64,000 bases of DNA from Actinomadura barringtoniae (GCF_017573505.1 NZ_JAGEOJ010000004.1:186001-250000), one strand, 5' to 3'. Counted from the stretch's first letter, positions 33,434 through 42,666 are shown. Notes: generated from the sequence alone by a model not told the origin. Translations and numbers: made by a program.

Positions 33434-34720
33434 CTATTCGGAGCGCCGGCGGACGGCGACGCGGAGCGTGTTGGCGACGACGCAGAGCAGGACGACGCCG
33501 CCGAGGACGATCGGGAGCAGGGGCAGCAGCCGCGCGGTGTCGATCCCCGGGGAGTTCGACGGCTCGTTCCCGGCGACCGGCGAGCCGGTGATGGTCGGAT
33601 CCGGGCTCGCCGAGGGGGTCGTGTCCGCGACGTCCGTCCCCTTGCCGGTCTTCTTCTCGCCGGTCTTCGCGCTGGTCGTGGTGGCGGCCGGGCAGCGTGA
33701 GACCGGTGGCGCGACGGGCTGCGGGATGGGGGTCGGATACTCCTCGGCGGCCTGGACGCCGGCGACGCTGATCATCGGCCGGGCCTTGATGTAGGTGTGG
33801 CCGCCGGTGGTCAGGGTGACGTCCTCGGCCAGGGCCCTGAAGGTCGGGATCGTGATGAGGATCTGCCGGACCGTCGCGGAGGTCTTCGCGGTGAAGATCG
33901 GCGGACCGGGGGTGGCGGCCGCGTCCAGCAGGCAGTCGAGGCTCGGGCGGGCCGTGTCGACCATCGTCCGGGCGCGTTCGAGGAAGGTCGGGCCCTGCTC
34001 CAGGATCGCGTCGAACTGCTTGCGCGAGGCGGTGAGCGACGCGGTGAAGGAATCCAGGTCGTTCACGCCCGAGGCGAGTTGCCCCCGGTGACCGGCCACG
34101 GTGTGGGTGAGCTGGGTGAGCTGCACCGACAGGTCGTCGAGCAGCGCGGAGTTGTCGGCCAGCGTCGAGGTGAGCTGGTGGGTGTCGCCGATGATCCCGT
34201 GGATCGAGTCGCCGCGCCCGGCGAGGCCGACGGCGAGCTCCCGCACGACGGTGTGGGCGTCGTTCGGGTTCACCGCCTCGAGCGCCTTGCTGAAGTCGTC
34301 GAACAGCCGCTTGTAGTCGACGGTCCCGGCGGTCCGTGACAGCGGGATGCTGTCGCCGTCCTTGAACGGGCGCCCTGGTGACTCGTTCGGGAGGGACAGG
34401 TCGATGTACGGCTCGCCGATCGCGGACTTGCGGAGCACGGTCGCGCGCGCGTTGGCCGGGATGTGCGTGCCGTGGTCGAGGTCGAGCCGCACGGTGACCT
34501 TGCCCGTCTCGAGCCGCACGGTGCCGACCCGGCCGACCCCGACGCCGAGGTAGGTGACCTCCAGGTCGTGGCGGAGCCCCGGCGAGGAGGTGAAGTCGGC
34601 CGTGACGTGGTACGGCCGTTCCACCGCGTCGACGCGGATCAGCGTCCCGCCCGCCCAGAACGCCAGCACGATGCCGAGCAGGGCGAAGAACGCGAGGTTG
34701 ATCAGGATGCGAGGTCTCAT
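33434..34720 (-). CDS. Mce family protein, MceF position
   Basis: A 428-aa MCE substrate-binding protein. It has an N-terminal membrane anchor (residues 8-28), an MCE domain (RHDLEVTYLGVGVGRVGTVRLETGKVTVRL) and a long helical region. A Ser/Thr/Pro-rich linker leads to a second, C-terminal membrane helix (LLPLLPIVLGGVVLLCVVANTL) with a basic tail, which is not a general MceF feature. It is sixth in the operon and shares one base with the MceE stop. The six Mce proteins are thought to form a tube carrying lipids or sterols from the outer layers to the YrbE permease. Confidence 0.9.
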   Translation of the reverse strand: MRPRILINLAFFALLGIVLAFWAGGTLIRVDAVERPYHVTADFTSSPGLRHDLEVTYLGVGVGRVGTVRLETGKVTVRLDLDHGTHIPANARATVLRKSAIGEPYIDLSLPNESPGRPFKDGDSIPLSRTAGTVDYKRLFDDFSKALEAVNPNDAHTVVRELAVGLAGRGDSIHGIIGDTHQLTSTLADNSALLDDLSVQLTQLTHTVAGHRGQLASGVNDLDSFTASLTASRKQFDAILEQGPTFLERARTMVDTARPSLDCLLDAAATPGPPIFTAKTSATVRQILITIPTFRALAEDVTLTTGGHTYIKARPMISVAGVQAAEEYPTPIPQPVAPPVSRCPAATTTSAKTGEKKTGKGTDVADTTPSASPDPTITGSPVAGNEPSNSPGIDTARLLPLLPIVLGGVVLLCVVANTLRVAVRRRSE

Positions 34721-35793
34721 CAGCGCGGCCCCACCAGGTGATCCAGGTCCGGAAGGATGTTGGAGGGCCGCGGCTGCGCCGACGGGCCGGCGTTCGGACC
34801 GGCGTTCTTCGCCGGAGGGGTCTGCGCGTTCTGGGCACCCGATGACGGGAGGAAGCCCTTGACCCAGAAGTACAGGAGCACCTGGCCCTCATAGGTGACG
34901 CGCGGGGATCTCAGGAACGTCAGCACCTCGGTGGCGAGCGTCTTGAGGTCTTCCTTTCCGCGTACGGCTGAGGCGAGGAGCGCGTTCGTCCGCTTGAGCA
35001 GCGCGGCGAGCCGCGGCGCGTGGCGTTCCTGGATCCGCGCGTTGAACGAGCGGCCGAGGTCGAGGAGCCCCTGGATGCCCTCCTTGAGCCGTCCCCGGTC
35101 GTCCTTGAGCCGCTGCGTGGCGAGGGCGACGTTGCCCGGGAGCCGGTCGATGTCCTCCTTGCCCGCCTCCAGCGAACGGCCGAGCTTGGCGAGCTGGTCC
35201 AGGGCCGTGCCCAGGTCGCGGCTGGCGGCCGCGTAACTGTCGCTGACCGTGCTGACCCGGGCGATCAGCCTGTTCAGCTGCTCCCCCTTGCCGTTCACGG
35301 TCGCGGCCGAGGTCCCGACGATGGTCGAGACGTCCTGCCCGCCGAGCGCGGCGAGCAGCGGCCCGACCTGCGTGGTGATCTCCTCGAGGTCGGGCGCGAC
35401 CGACGTCTGGGTGATCGCCGCGTGGTCGGGCAGGAACGGGCCGGTGCTCATGCCGCGGCCGGCGGGCAGGTTGAGACGCACGTAGTTCTCGCCGAGCAGC
35501 GAGGTCTTGGCGATCGTGGCGGTGGTGCCCACCGGCAGCCGACGGCCCTTCTGCAGGGACATCGTGACCTGGGCTCGATAGCCCGCCAGGCGGATCCGGG
35601 TGACGGTGCCGATCCGTACGTCCGACACCTGGACACCGTGCCCGACCACCAGGCTCTGCACATCGTCGAAGGTCGCCGAGAGGTTCTCCCCGCCCTTGGG
35701 CGCGCCCGCGGTCTGGAGCGAGCAGCCGGTGGCGAAGACCGACGCGCCGCTCACCGTGACGATGACCGTGGCGATGACGGCCGGTGTCCTCAT
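34720..35793 (-). CDS. Mce family lipoprotein, MceE position (LprK-like)
   Basis: A 357-aa protein with a lipoprotein signal peptide: IVTVSGASVFATGCSLQ puts a lipobox cysteine near residue 20. The MCE domain follows (HGVQVSDVRIGTVTRIRLAGYRAQVTMSL), then a long helical barrel-forming region and a Pro/Ala-rich C-terminus. In actinomycete mce operons the fifth gene normally encodes the lipoprotein, which fits. It overlaps MceD by ATGA and MceF by one base. Confidence 0.9.
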   Translation of the reverse strand: MRTPAVIATVIVTVSGASVFATGCSLQTAGAPKGGENLSATFDDVQSLVVGHGVQVSDVRIGTVTRIRLAGYRAQVTMSLQKGRRLPVGTTATIAKTSLLGENYVRLNLPAGRGMSTGPFLPDHAAITQTSVAPDLEEITTQVGPLLAALGGQDVSTIVGTSAATVNGKGEQLNRLIARVSTVSDSYAAASRDLGTALDQLAKLGRSLEAGKEDIDRLPGNVALATQRLKDDRGRLKEGIQGLLDLGRSFNARIQERHAPRLAALLKRTNALLASAVRGKEDLKTLATEVLTFLRSPRVTYEGQVLLYFWVKGFLPSSGAQNAQTPPAKNAGPNAGPSAQPRPSNILPDLDHLVGPR

Positions 35794-36851
35794 TTGCTTC
35801 CCCTCGTCTTGGGGCAGTTGGCGAGGGCCGGGTTGTCCGGGATGCAGGGCACCCGTCCCCAGCCCATGGCGTCGAACAGCGGTTGGAGCCAGGCCCGGAC
35901 GGTGGCGTTGAGGACCACGCGCAGCACCGCGACGTGGTTCTTGCGGTCCCAGCCGGAGATGACGACCTTGGTGAACCGCGACAGCGCGCCGATGGTCTGG
36001 TTCAGCGATCCGCTGTTGGCCTTGAGCGACATGACGATGTTGGAGATGTCGGCGGCCGCGCTCGGCAGCGTCTCCTGGTAGGCGGTGATGAGCACGCCGC
36101 TCTTGCGGATCATCGCGATCATCCCGGACAGGAAGTTCTGCAGCCGGGCGCGTTCCTGGGTGAGCAGGCGACCGGCCTCGGCGATGTCGTCGATGGTGCC
36201 GCCGAGGTCGCGGTCCTTGCGGTTCAGGCCCGCGGCGAACGTGCGCAGGTTGGTGGCCAGGCTGACGATGCGCTGGTCCTGACCGGCGAGGTCGTGGGTG
36301 AGGCCGGCGGTGGCTTCGAGTGTCCTGTTGATGTCGGCGCCGTTGCCGTTCAGCGCGTCGGCGCCGCCCTTGGTGAGCTTGCGGAGCTGGCCGGGGTCGA
36401 CCGACCGGGTCAGCTTGGTGAACGCGGCGAGCGCGTCGTCGACCTCCACGGGCAGGTCGGTGCGCTCCTGCGGGATCCGCGTGCCCGCCGCCGCCTTCGC
36501 CATGCCCGGCCGCCACGGCGGGGAGAGGATGACGTTGCGCTCGCCGAGGGCGTCGATGGCGGCGATCTCGGCGTGGACGTCGGCGGGGACCGGAACGTCG
36601 CGCCGGACGGAGATCTCGACCCGCACGTGCCCGTTCTCGGGCCGGATCGACTCGACCGTGCCGACGTTGGCGCCCATCACCTGCACCCGCGCCTTGGGGT
36701 ACAGCGACGGTGTCTTGGCGAAGTAGGCGGTCATCCGGTACGTGGAGGGTCCCGTTCCGACGACGGAGCAGCCGCCGGTCGCGGCGACCACCGAGAGCGC
36801 CAGGACGCTCGCGGCGGCTCGCCTGAGGACGGTCGGGCGTGGGGCTCTCAT
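35790..36851 (-). CDS. Mce family protein, MceD position, with lipobox-like signal
   Basis: A 353-aa MCE protein (YPKARVQVMGANVGTVESIRPENGHVRVEISV) followed by the usual helical region. Unlike standard MceD proteins, which have a plain membrane anchor, its N-terminus ends LALSVVAATGGCSVVG, a lipobox-like sequence with Cys near residue 28, so the operon may encode two lipoproteins in a row. The C-terminus contains two cysteines (RVPCIPDNPALANCPK). ATGA overlaps join it to both neighbours. Confidence 0.88.
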   Translation of the reverse strand: MRAPRPTVLRRAAASVLALSVVAATGGCSVVGTGPSTYRMTAYFAKTPSLYPKARVQVMGANVGTVESIRPENGHVRVEISVRRDVPVPADVHAEIAAIDALGERNVILSPPWRPGMAKAAAGTRIPQERTDLPVEVDDALAAFTKLTRSVDPGQLRKLTKGGADALNGNGADINRTLEATAGLTHDLAGQDQRIVSLATNLRTFAAGLNRKDRDLGGTIDDIAEAGRLLTQERARLQNFLSGMIAMIRKSGVLITAYQETLPSAAADISNIVMSLKANSGSLNQTIGALSRFTKVVISGWDRKNHVAVLRVVLNATVRAWLQPLFDAMGWGRVPCIPDNPALANCPKTRGSK

Positions 36852-37921
36852 GAGCCTCCCTTCGGCGAGGCGGCCGCGAGCCGCGCCAGGTCCCCCGGGG
36901 ACAGCGGGCCGAGACCGGTGGCGATGGCCTCGACCCACGGGCCGTAGCCGCCGACGCTCGACATGCCGCTGAGGGTCGGTCCCGCCCAGGTCAGCAGGCT
37001 GTTCAGCGAACCGAGCTCGGGACGCAGCCTGCTCAGCGTGCTGCGCAGGTCGGCGACGACCGAGACGAGCTTGGCCTGCTGCTTGTCGATCAGCTGCGAG
37101 ATGCTGCCCAGCGCCGCGCTGCCGCTGCCCAGGAACGTCGTCAGCTCGTCCCGGCGCCTGCGGAGCTCGGCGAGCATCGCCTGCGCGCCCTGCAGCAGCT
37201 GCGACAGCTGCTGGTCCTTGTCGGCGGCGATGCCGAGGACGTGGTCGCCGTTCTCCAGCAGCTCACGGATCTTGGGGTCGTTCTCGTCCACTTCCGAGGC
37301 CAGGGCCGACAGGTTCTTCAGCGAGTGGCCGAGCCGCCCGCGGGTCTGGTCGTTGATCCCGCCGATCTGGTCGATGACCTTGTTGAGGTCGGCGGTGTCG
37401 AGCTTGTCCACCGCGTGGGTCGTACGTTTCAGCACGTCGTTGACGGTCTCGGGGGTGCCGGTGCGGTCGGCGGGAATGCGCCGCCGCGACGCGGGCAGGG
37501 ACTGGACGTACGGCGTCGAGACCGGTCCGGACAGCTTCAGATACCGGCCGCCGAGGATCGTGGCCGTCTTGATCTCGGCGCGGGTGGCCGTGCCGAGATG
37601 CACCTTGCTGTCGACCTTCCAGTCGATGATCACCTGGCCGTTCCGGAAGTCGGGGTGGACTCCGGTCACCTCGCCGACGCGCACGCCGGCGACGCGGACC
37701 TCGTCCCCCGACCTGATCCCGCCCGTGCCGGTGAAGACCCCGGACATGCTGTAGCGGTCCTGGAGCAGGCCCATGGTGCCGGTGAAGAAGACGGTGACGA
37801 CCAGCAGCACCAGGACCAGCGAGGACACCAGGCCCACGGCGATCGGATCGCGGTCGCGGAACGACATGCCGCGCAGGGACGGCCGGCGCAGCGTTGGGGT
37901 GCGGAACGAGGGTGTGCGCAT
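36848..37921 (-). CDS. Mce family protein, MceC position
   Basis: A 357-aa MCE protein with a basic cytoplasmic N-terminus, a membrane helix (AVGLVSSLVLVLLVVTVFFTG), the MCE domain (IRSGDEVRVAGVRVGEVTGVHPDFRNGQVIIDW) and a long helical tail. ATG 37921 shares one base with the MceB stop (TGATG), and its stop overlaps MceD as ATGA. Role: subunit of the lipid-transfer tube. Confidence 0.9.
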   Translation of the reverse strand: MRTPSFRTPTLRRPSLRGMSFRDRDPIAVGLVSSLVLVLLVVTVFFTGTMGLLQDRYSMSGVFTGTGGIRSGDEVRVAGVRVGEVTGVHPDFRNGQVIIDWKVDSKVHLGTATRAEIKTATILGGRYLKLSGPVSTPYVQSLPASRRRIPADRTGTPETVNDVLKRTTHAVDKLDTADLNKVIDQIGGINDQTRGRLGHSLKNLSALASEVDENDPKIRELLENGDHVLGIAADKDQQLSQLLQGAQAMLAELRRRRDELTTFLGSGSAALGSISQLIDKQQAKLVSVVADLRSTLSRLRPELGSLNSLLTWAGPTLSGMSSVGGYGPWVEAIATGLGPLSPGDLARLAAASPKGGS

Positions 37922-38979
37922 CAGGGCCGCCGTCCGATCAGCAGGTCCTCCAGCGACCGGGTCGAGGCGATCGATCCGGTCCGCTCGGGCAGCTTGGTCG
38001 CGTACGGGCAGGGAGGGCCCGCGATGTTGACGCACGGAGCGGCGAGGTTGATGAAATGTCCTCGGTCGACCGTGGAGAAGAAGTGCTGGAGCTTCGGCCC
38101 GGCGTCCGCGAGCACCTTGACGAGCAGGTCGGTGTTGCGGCGGGTCCCGCTGGTCAGCACGGCCAGCCGGTCCAGCGTCGTGGCGACCTGGTCGGCGTTC
38201 TTGCCGAACACGTCGTCGGCGGTCTTGCTCATCCGCGAGACCTGCACCAGCGTGTCGTCCACCAGGCCGCTGTTGCGGGTGTAGGCGTCGCTCAACGTCA
38301 CCAGGTTGTCGATGGCCTGCCGGATCTGCTTGTCCCTCTTGGCGATCACGCCCGTCACCGCGCCGTAGTCCGACAGCATCTGCGACAGCGTCCGGCGCCG
38401 TACGGCGATGGTGGACGAGAGCGTGTCGACGTTGGCGATCAGCCTGCTGACGTTGCCGGAGTTGCCGTCCAGCGCCTGTGCGAGCGCGCCGAGCAGGGTG
38501 TTGACGTCGTCGGCGTTCAGGCTGCGGGTGAGCGGCGCGAGCTGGTCGAGCAGGTCGCTGGCGTCCACGACCGACCGGGTCCGGGAGATGTGCGTCCCGG
38601 GCCGCATCTTCTCGGTGCTGGTCCCCGGGATGAGGTAGACCACGCGGTGGCCCATCGCGTCCCGCCAGCGGATCGCCGCCTCGCTGTCGGAGGGGATCGT
38701 GACGTCCTCGTCGACGGTGAGCGAGACGCGGGCGCGGCCGTCCACGACGGCGACCCCGCTCACCTGCCCGACCGGCGCGCCGGCGATCTTCACCCGGTCG
38801 CCCGCGTGCAGCCCGCTCGCGTCGTCGAAGGTGGCCGTCAGGTGGTAGCCGCCGGTGAAGCCGACCCGCGCGATCTGCATGGCGATGAACGCGGTCAGCG
38901 CGCCGGTCGCCAGCAGATAGGCCGACATCCGTGCGAGCAGGAACGCTCTCGAGCGGGCCCGTTCGGAACCTCGCGCCAT
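37921..38979 (-). CDS. Mce family protein, MceB position
   Basis: A 352-aa MCE protein: N-terminal helix (LLARMSAYLLATGALTAFIAMQI), MCE domain (LHAGDRVKIAGAPVGQVSGVAVVDGRARVSLTV), helical region, and a C-terminal pair of cysteines (APCVNIAGPPCPYAT) common in MceB-like proteins. It starts one base after the MceA stop. Same role as the other Mce subunits. Confidence 0.9.
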   Translation of the reverse strand: MARGSERARSRAFLLARMSAYLLATGALTAFIAMQIARVGFTGGYHLTATFDDASGLHAGDRVKIAGAPVGQVSGVAVVDGRARVSLTVDEDVTIPSDSEAAIRWRDAMGHRVVYLIPGTSTEKMRPGTHISRTRSVVDASDLLDQLAPLTRSLNADDVNTLLGALAQALDGNSGNVSRLIANVDTLSSTIAVRRRTLSQMLSDYGAVTGVIAKRDKQIRQAIDNLVTLSDAYTRNSGLVDDTLVQVSRMSKTADDVFGKNADQVATTLDRLAVLTSGTRRNTDLLVKVLADAGPKLQHFFSTVDRGHFINLAAPCVNIAGPPCPYATKLPERTGSIASTRSLEDLLIGRRP

Positions 38980-38980
38980 G

Positions 38981-39994
38981 TCACCGTCCTCCGCTGGGGC
39001 AGACGCCCACGATCAACTGGCACGGGTTGGTCGGCAGCAGCGCGATGGCGCCGACGTAATGCTTGCCCCCGGGGCCCTGCATGTTGGTGAGGCCGTCGTA
39101 GATGGGCAGCAGCTGGTTTCCGGAGCGAACGGCCTTGCCGAGCAGGCCCAGCTGGGCGTAGAAGACGGCCACGACCCGTTCGCTGCTGCGGAACGCCTCG
39201 CCGATCTGCGCGCCGCGCTTGTCGAGGCCGTGCCCGATCAGCCCGGACAGCCGGCCGAGCTGAACGCTGAAGTCGCCCAGCCGTCCCTGGCGCCCGGCGG
39301 CGAGGTCGGAGATCAGCGTGTTGGCGTTGCCCGCGATGCCGGTGAGGTCGTCGCCCGAGCCCGCCAGCGTGGTGGCGACGTCGGCGCCGTCGCCGAGGAA
39401 CTGCCGCGCCTCGTCCCGGCGCCGGTAGGCCACCTGCGACAGGGTGTCGACGTCGTCGACGGTCGCCCGCAGCCGCGGTGCCTCGCCGCCGATCCCGGTC
39501 GCCAGCGTCCGCACGATGACCGACACGTCCTTGGCGTCGATCGCCGAGACCACCGGGCCGGCGTCGCCGAGGACGTCGGAGAGGTCCTTGGGGTCGGAGG
39601 TACGGGCGATGTGCGCCCCGTCGGCGAGAAAGGGCCCGTTCGCCTCGTGCCCGCCGGGGATGAGGTTGACCGACTTGGGCCCGAACACCGACGCCGGTTC
39701 GATGGCGGCCGTCACCGAGTCGGGGATCCGTACGCCCTTGTCCAGCCGCAGCACGACCTCGACCGTGCCGTCGTCGTTCAGCGCCACCTTCGACACCGAG
39801 CCGACGCTCACGCCGCGCACCTTCACCTGCGACTGCTTGCCGAGCGACTGCCCCGCCCGGCCGAAGCGCGCCTCGACGCGCACGCCCTGGTCCTCGAACG
39901 GCCGGGCGACCAGCACGTACAGCAGCGCCGCGACGGTGACCAGCGTGGTCGTGCTGATGAGCAGCCGCCGCCCGAGCGGCATGTCAGTGTTCAT
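38981..39994 (-). CDS. Mce family protein, MceA position
   Basis: A 337-aa MCE protein, first of the six, with an N-terminal helix (LLISTTTLVTVAALLYVLVA), the MCE domain (GKQSQVKVRGVSVGSVSKVALNDDGTVEVVLRL) and a helical tail ending in a two-cysteine segment (NPCQLIVGVCPSGGR). ATG 39994 overlaps the YrbEB stop as ATGA. The cargo class (fatty acids, mycolate-like lipids or sterols) cannot be inferred from the sequence. Confidence 0.9.
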   Translation of the reverse strand: MNTDMPLGRRLLISTTTLVTVAALLYVLVARPFEDQGVRVEARFGRAGQSLGKQSQVKVRGVSVGSVSKVALNDDGTVEVVLRLDKGVRIPDSVTAAIEPASVFGPKSVNLIPGGHEANGPFLADGAHIARTSDPKDLSDVLGDAGPVVSAIDAKDVSVIVRTLATGIGGEAPRLRATVDDVDTLSQVAYRRRDEARQFLGDGADVATTLAGSGDDLTGIAGNANTLISDLAAGRQGRLGDFSVQLGRLSGLIGHGLDKRGAQIGEAFRSSERVVAVFYAQLGLLGKAVRSGNQLLPIYDGLTNMQGPGGKHYVGAIALLPTNPCQLIVGVCPSGGR

Positions 39995-40851
39995 CCGGTG
40001 AGCCTCACGGTCGCGCCGCTGCCCCAGAACAGGTAGGACAGCAGCAGGTTCAGGCTGACGATCACGATGATCGAGAGCCGGATGGCCCGGCCGGCCGCGC
40101 GGCCGACCCCGACCGGCCCGCCCGTCGCGTAGTAGCCGTAGAAGCAGTGGATGACGATGACGGCGAACGCGAACACCGCGACCTTGATCGAGCTGTAGAC
40201 CAGGTCGATGGTCGGCAGGTACAGCCGGAAGTAGTAGTCGTAGACGCCGGGCGCCAGATCGAAGAACTGCGTGCTGATGAGCTTGGTCGCGAAGAAGCTG
40301 GCGAACAGCGCGATCAGGTAGAGCGGGATGAGCGCGATCAGCGCCGCGACGACCCGGGTGCAGATCAGGTAGGTGAACGACCTGATGCCCATGACCTCCA
40401 GCGCGTCGATCTCCTCGGAGATGCGCATCGCGCCGAGCTCCGCGGTGAACGCCGAGCCGCACTGCGCCGCGAGCGCGGTCGCCGCGATGACCGGGGTGAT
40501 CTCGCGGACGTTGGCGAAGCTGCCGACGATGCCCATGAACGACTGGGCGCCGATGGACTGCAGCCCGGTGTAGCCCTGCAGGCCGATCTCGGTGCCGACG
40601 AAGAACGCCATCGTGAAGATCACGAAGATCATTCCGCCGCCGACCACGGTGGCGCCGACCCCGACGACGATGTCGCTGACGTGGCGGAGCACGGTCTTGC
40701 CGTACTTGCGGCGCAGGATCAGGTCCCCGACGCAGTAGAGCAGGACCTTGGCCACGAAGACCGGCCAGTCCGACAGCCGCCCGAAGCGCTCGGCCGACTC
40801 GGTCACGGTGCGCGAGACGCGACCCTCGCGTAGCTGGAGGCCGGCCATCAT
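39991..40851 (-). CDS. MlaE/YrbE-family ABC transporter permease (YrbEB position)
   Basis: A 286-aa integral membrane permease of the MlaE family with about six hydrophobic segments and the cytoplasmic coupling helix around LAAQCGSAFTAELGAMRISEEIDALEVMGI. It is expected to pair with the first permease and with an MceG-type ATPase; no ATPase gene is in the window, as usual for actinomycetes where one MceG serves several mce loci. The start codons ATGATG overlap the preceding stop; I chose the first (40851). Confidence 0.92.
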   Translation of the reverse strand: MMAGLQLREGRVSRTVTESAERFGRLSDWPVFVAKVLLYCVGDLILRRKYGKTVLRHVSDIVVGVGATVVGGGMIFVIFTMAFFVGTEIGLQGYTGLQSIGAQSFMGIVGSFANVREITPVIAATALAAQCGSAFTAELGAMRISEEIDALEVMGIRSFTYLICTRVVAALIALIPLYLIALFASFFATKLISTQFFDLAPGVYDYYFRLYLPTIDLVYSSIKVAVFAFAVIVIHCFYGYYATGGPVGVGRAAGRAIRLSIIVIVSLNLLLSYLFWGSGATVRLTG

Positions 40852-41642
40852 GTCCTCGGCGGGTACGCGACGAAGTACACGGTCGTGATCACGTAGTTGA
40901 GGGCGAAGACGAGCATGAACGACACCACGATCGAGCGGTTCACCGCGCGCCCCACCCCGACCGGGCTGGCGGCGCAGTTCATGCCCATGTAGCAGGCGAC
41001 GACCGCCGAGATCAGCCCGAACAGCCACGCCTTGAAGACCGTCACGACCAGGTCGGAGATCTGCAGCAGCGACAGGGCGCCGTCGAAGTAGGCGCCCGGC
41101 GTCACGTCCTGCAGCAGCACGTTGAAGAAGAACCCGCCGGCCGCGCCCGCCAGGATGACCAGCGAGACCAGCAGCGTCGAGATCAGGCTCGCCGCCCACA
41201 GCCGCGGCGTCACCAGGCGGTGCACCGGGTTGACCGCCATGGTCTCCATCGCCGACAGCTCGTCGCGGATGCGCCGCGCGCCCATGTCGGCGGCCATCGC
41301 CGAGCCGCCCGCCCCGGCGATCACCAGCGCCGCGGCGATCGGGGCGACCTCGCGGACGAGGCCGACCACCACCGCGCCGCCCGTCGCCGACTGCGCGCCG
41401 AGCTGCGCGGCCAGCTGACCGACCTGCAGCGCCACCGTCGCGCCCAGCGGGAGCGCGACCAGGATGACGGGGATGCTCGTCACTCTGGCCAGGAACGTGC
41501 ACTGGTCGGCGAACTCCCACCACCACGCGCGGACGTCGAAGCTGCCCCGCATGCCCTCCAGCGCCACCACGAACAGCTCGCCGACCTGGCTCAGCAGCCC
41601 GCGCACGGGGCCGGGCATGGGCACCGCCGTCATGGCGTGCAC
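40848..41642 (-). CDS. MlaE/YrbE-family ABC transporter permease (YrbEA position)
   Basis: A 264-aa MlaE-family permease, first gene of the nine-gene mce operon. The coupling-helix motif AGAGGSAMAADMGARRIRDELSAMETMAVNPV is clear, with several membrane helices on either side. Either ATG 41642 or ATG 41633 could be the start. Its promoter lies in the 364-bp gap shared with the divergent TetR gene, which holds tandem palindromes at 41737-41777. Confidence 0.92.
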   Translation of the reverse strand: MHAMTAVPMPGPVRGLLSQVGELFVVALEGMRGSFDVRAWWWEFADQCTFLARVTSIPVILVALPLGATVALQVGQLAAQLGAQSATGGAVVVGLVREVAPIAAALVIAGAGGSAMAADMGARRIRDELSAMETMAVNPVHRLVTPRLWAASLISTLLVSLVILAGAAGGFFFNVLLQDVTPGAYFDGALSLLQISDLVVTVFKAWLFGLISAVVACYMGMNCAASPVGVGRAVNRSIVVSFMLVFALNYVITTVYFVAYPPRT

Positions 41643-41736
41643 CCGCTCAGGGCCCGCGTGGCCACGCCACGCACATGCCGTCTCATTCCGCCTCCACTCG
41701 CGCCGATGGAAAGCCGGAGGGAGACGCTATCCGCTT

Positions 41737-41777
41737 TATTGGCGGTACGCCAAGAGCGTATTGGCGATCCGCCAATA
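41737..41777. promoter_or_regulatory. Two tandem 19-bp palindromes before the mce operon
   Basis: The second copy (41759-41777) is perfect: TATTGGCG-ATC-CGCCAATA. The first (41737-41755) is TATTGGCG-GTA-CGCCAAGA with one mismatch. Their centres are 22 bp apart, about two helical turns, so two dimers could bind the same face. They lie about 95-135 bp upstream of YrbEA and are strong candidates for the mce operator. Confidence 0.75.
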
Positions 41778-41837
41778 ACAATCGGGCACGCTCCCGGTGG
41801 CGAAGCCATGCCGGACATCATCGGGACACCATCATAA

Positions 41838-41851
41838 AAACACCAGTGTTT
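41838..41851. promoter_or_regulatory. Palindrome AAACAC-CA-GTGTTT
   Basis: A perfect 6-bp inverted repeat with a 2-bp centre, in an AT-rich stretch in the middle of the mce/TetR divergent gap. Its sequence is unrelated to the TATTGGCG repeats and to the repeats near the TetR start, so it may bind a different regulator or overlap a core promoter. Confidence 0.5.
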
Positions 41852-41953
41852 ATTCGAGGAAATCCAGCCGCCCGGCGTCCGCATGTGGCCGTCACCACGG
41901 CCGTGGTGGGCAATCTTGGTTTCCTCCGGCGCGAACTTCGACGACTTGATGTG

Positions 41954-41987
41954 TGTCACTTAGTGACATAATGTCGTTGAAAGACAT
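41954..41987. promoter_or_regulatory. Paired inverted repeats before the TetR gene
   Basis: TGTCAC-TTA-GTGACA (41954-41968) is followed two bases later by ATGTC-GTTGAAA-GACAT (41971-41987). Both sit just upstream of the TetR ribosome site (GGAGGAG at 41992-41998), the expected place for an autoregulatory operator. Confidence 0.65.
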
Positions 41988-42006
41988 CATTGGAGGAGTG
42001 AGGCTC

Positions 42007-42666
42007 GTGGCTGCGGCGAAGCGTGGGTCGGGAGGGATGAGTGAGCAGCGGCGCGAGCGGCTGCGGCTGGAGATCTCCCGGGAGGCGGCGCGGCTGTTCT
42101 GGGAGCAGGGCGTGGCCGCCACGAGCGGCGACCAGATCGCGGCGGCCGTGGGGCTCTCCACGCGCACCATCTGGCGGCACTTCCGCAGCAAGGAGAGCTG
42201 CGCCGAGCCGATCGTCATGCGGGGCGTCGTCACGATGACGCGGCTGCTGAGCCGGTGGCCGCGCGAGAGCTCGCTCGAGGACCACCTGATCGCGGAGCTG
42301 TCCCGGTTCGGAGACGAGGCGCCGCCGGTCGATCAGGCCGACGAGCTGCTGGCGATGAGGATGATCTTCCTGGGCGAGACCGAGCCGGCGCTGCGCACGG
42401 CCTGGCTGATGGCCTGCGACCAGGTGGAACGCGAGATGCGCACCATCATCGGCGACCGCCTCGGACGTTCGGCCGACGACCTGGAGGTGCGGCTGCACGC
42501 CGCCGCGTCGGCCGCCGTGATCCGGGTGCTGGACGAGCACATCGGCGACGCCGTCGTAGCCGGGGCCCCGATCACCGAGTTCGCCGAGGTGCAAGTGCTG
42601 GCCCGCCGCTACGCCCACATGATCCGCACCGCCACCGGCGGGGTCGTCGGCGACCCCGTGGCCTGA
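42007..42666 (+). CDS. TetR family regulator, divergent from mce operon
   Basis: A 219-aa TetR-family protein with helix-turn-helix ATSGDQIAAAVGLSTRTIWRHFRSKESC and a normal-length C-terminal ligand domain. I chose GTG 42007 because GGAGGAG lies eight bases upstream; the open frame extends to 41953 but would run through the operator repeats. Placement divergent from the mce operon, with shared repeats between them, suggests local repression of lipid import, perhaps relieved by a lipid ligand; that is inference. Confidence 0.88.
   Translation: MAAAKRGSGGMSEQRRERLRLEISREAARLFWEQGVAATSGDQIAAAVGLSTRTIWRHFRSKESCAEPIVMRGVVTMTRLLSRWPRESSLEDHLIAELSRFGDEAPPVDQADELLAMRMIFLGETEPALRTAWLMACDQVEREMRTIIGDRLGRSADDLEVRLHAAASAAVIRVLDEHIGDAVVAGAPITEFAEVQVLARRYAHMIRTATGGVVGDPVA

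Noticed and set aside
41953..42006. Longer TetR protein starting at 41953
   Set aside because: The extension would be encoded by the operator repeats, and a strong ribosome site favours GTG 42007.
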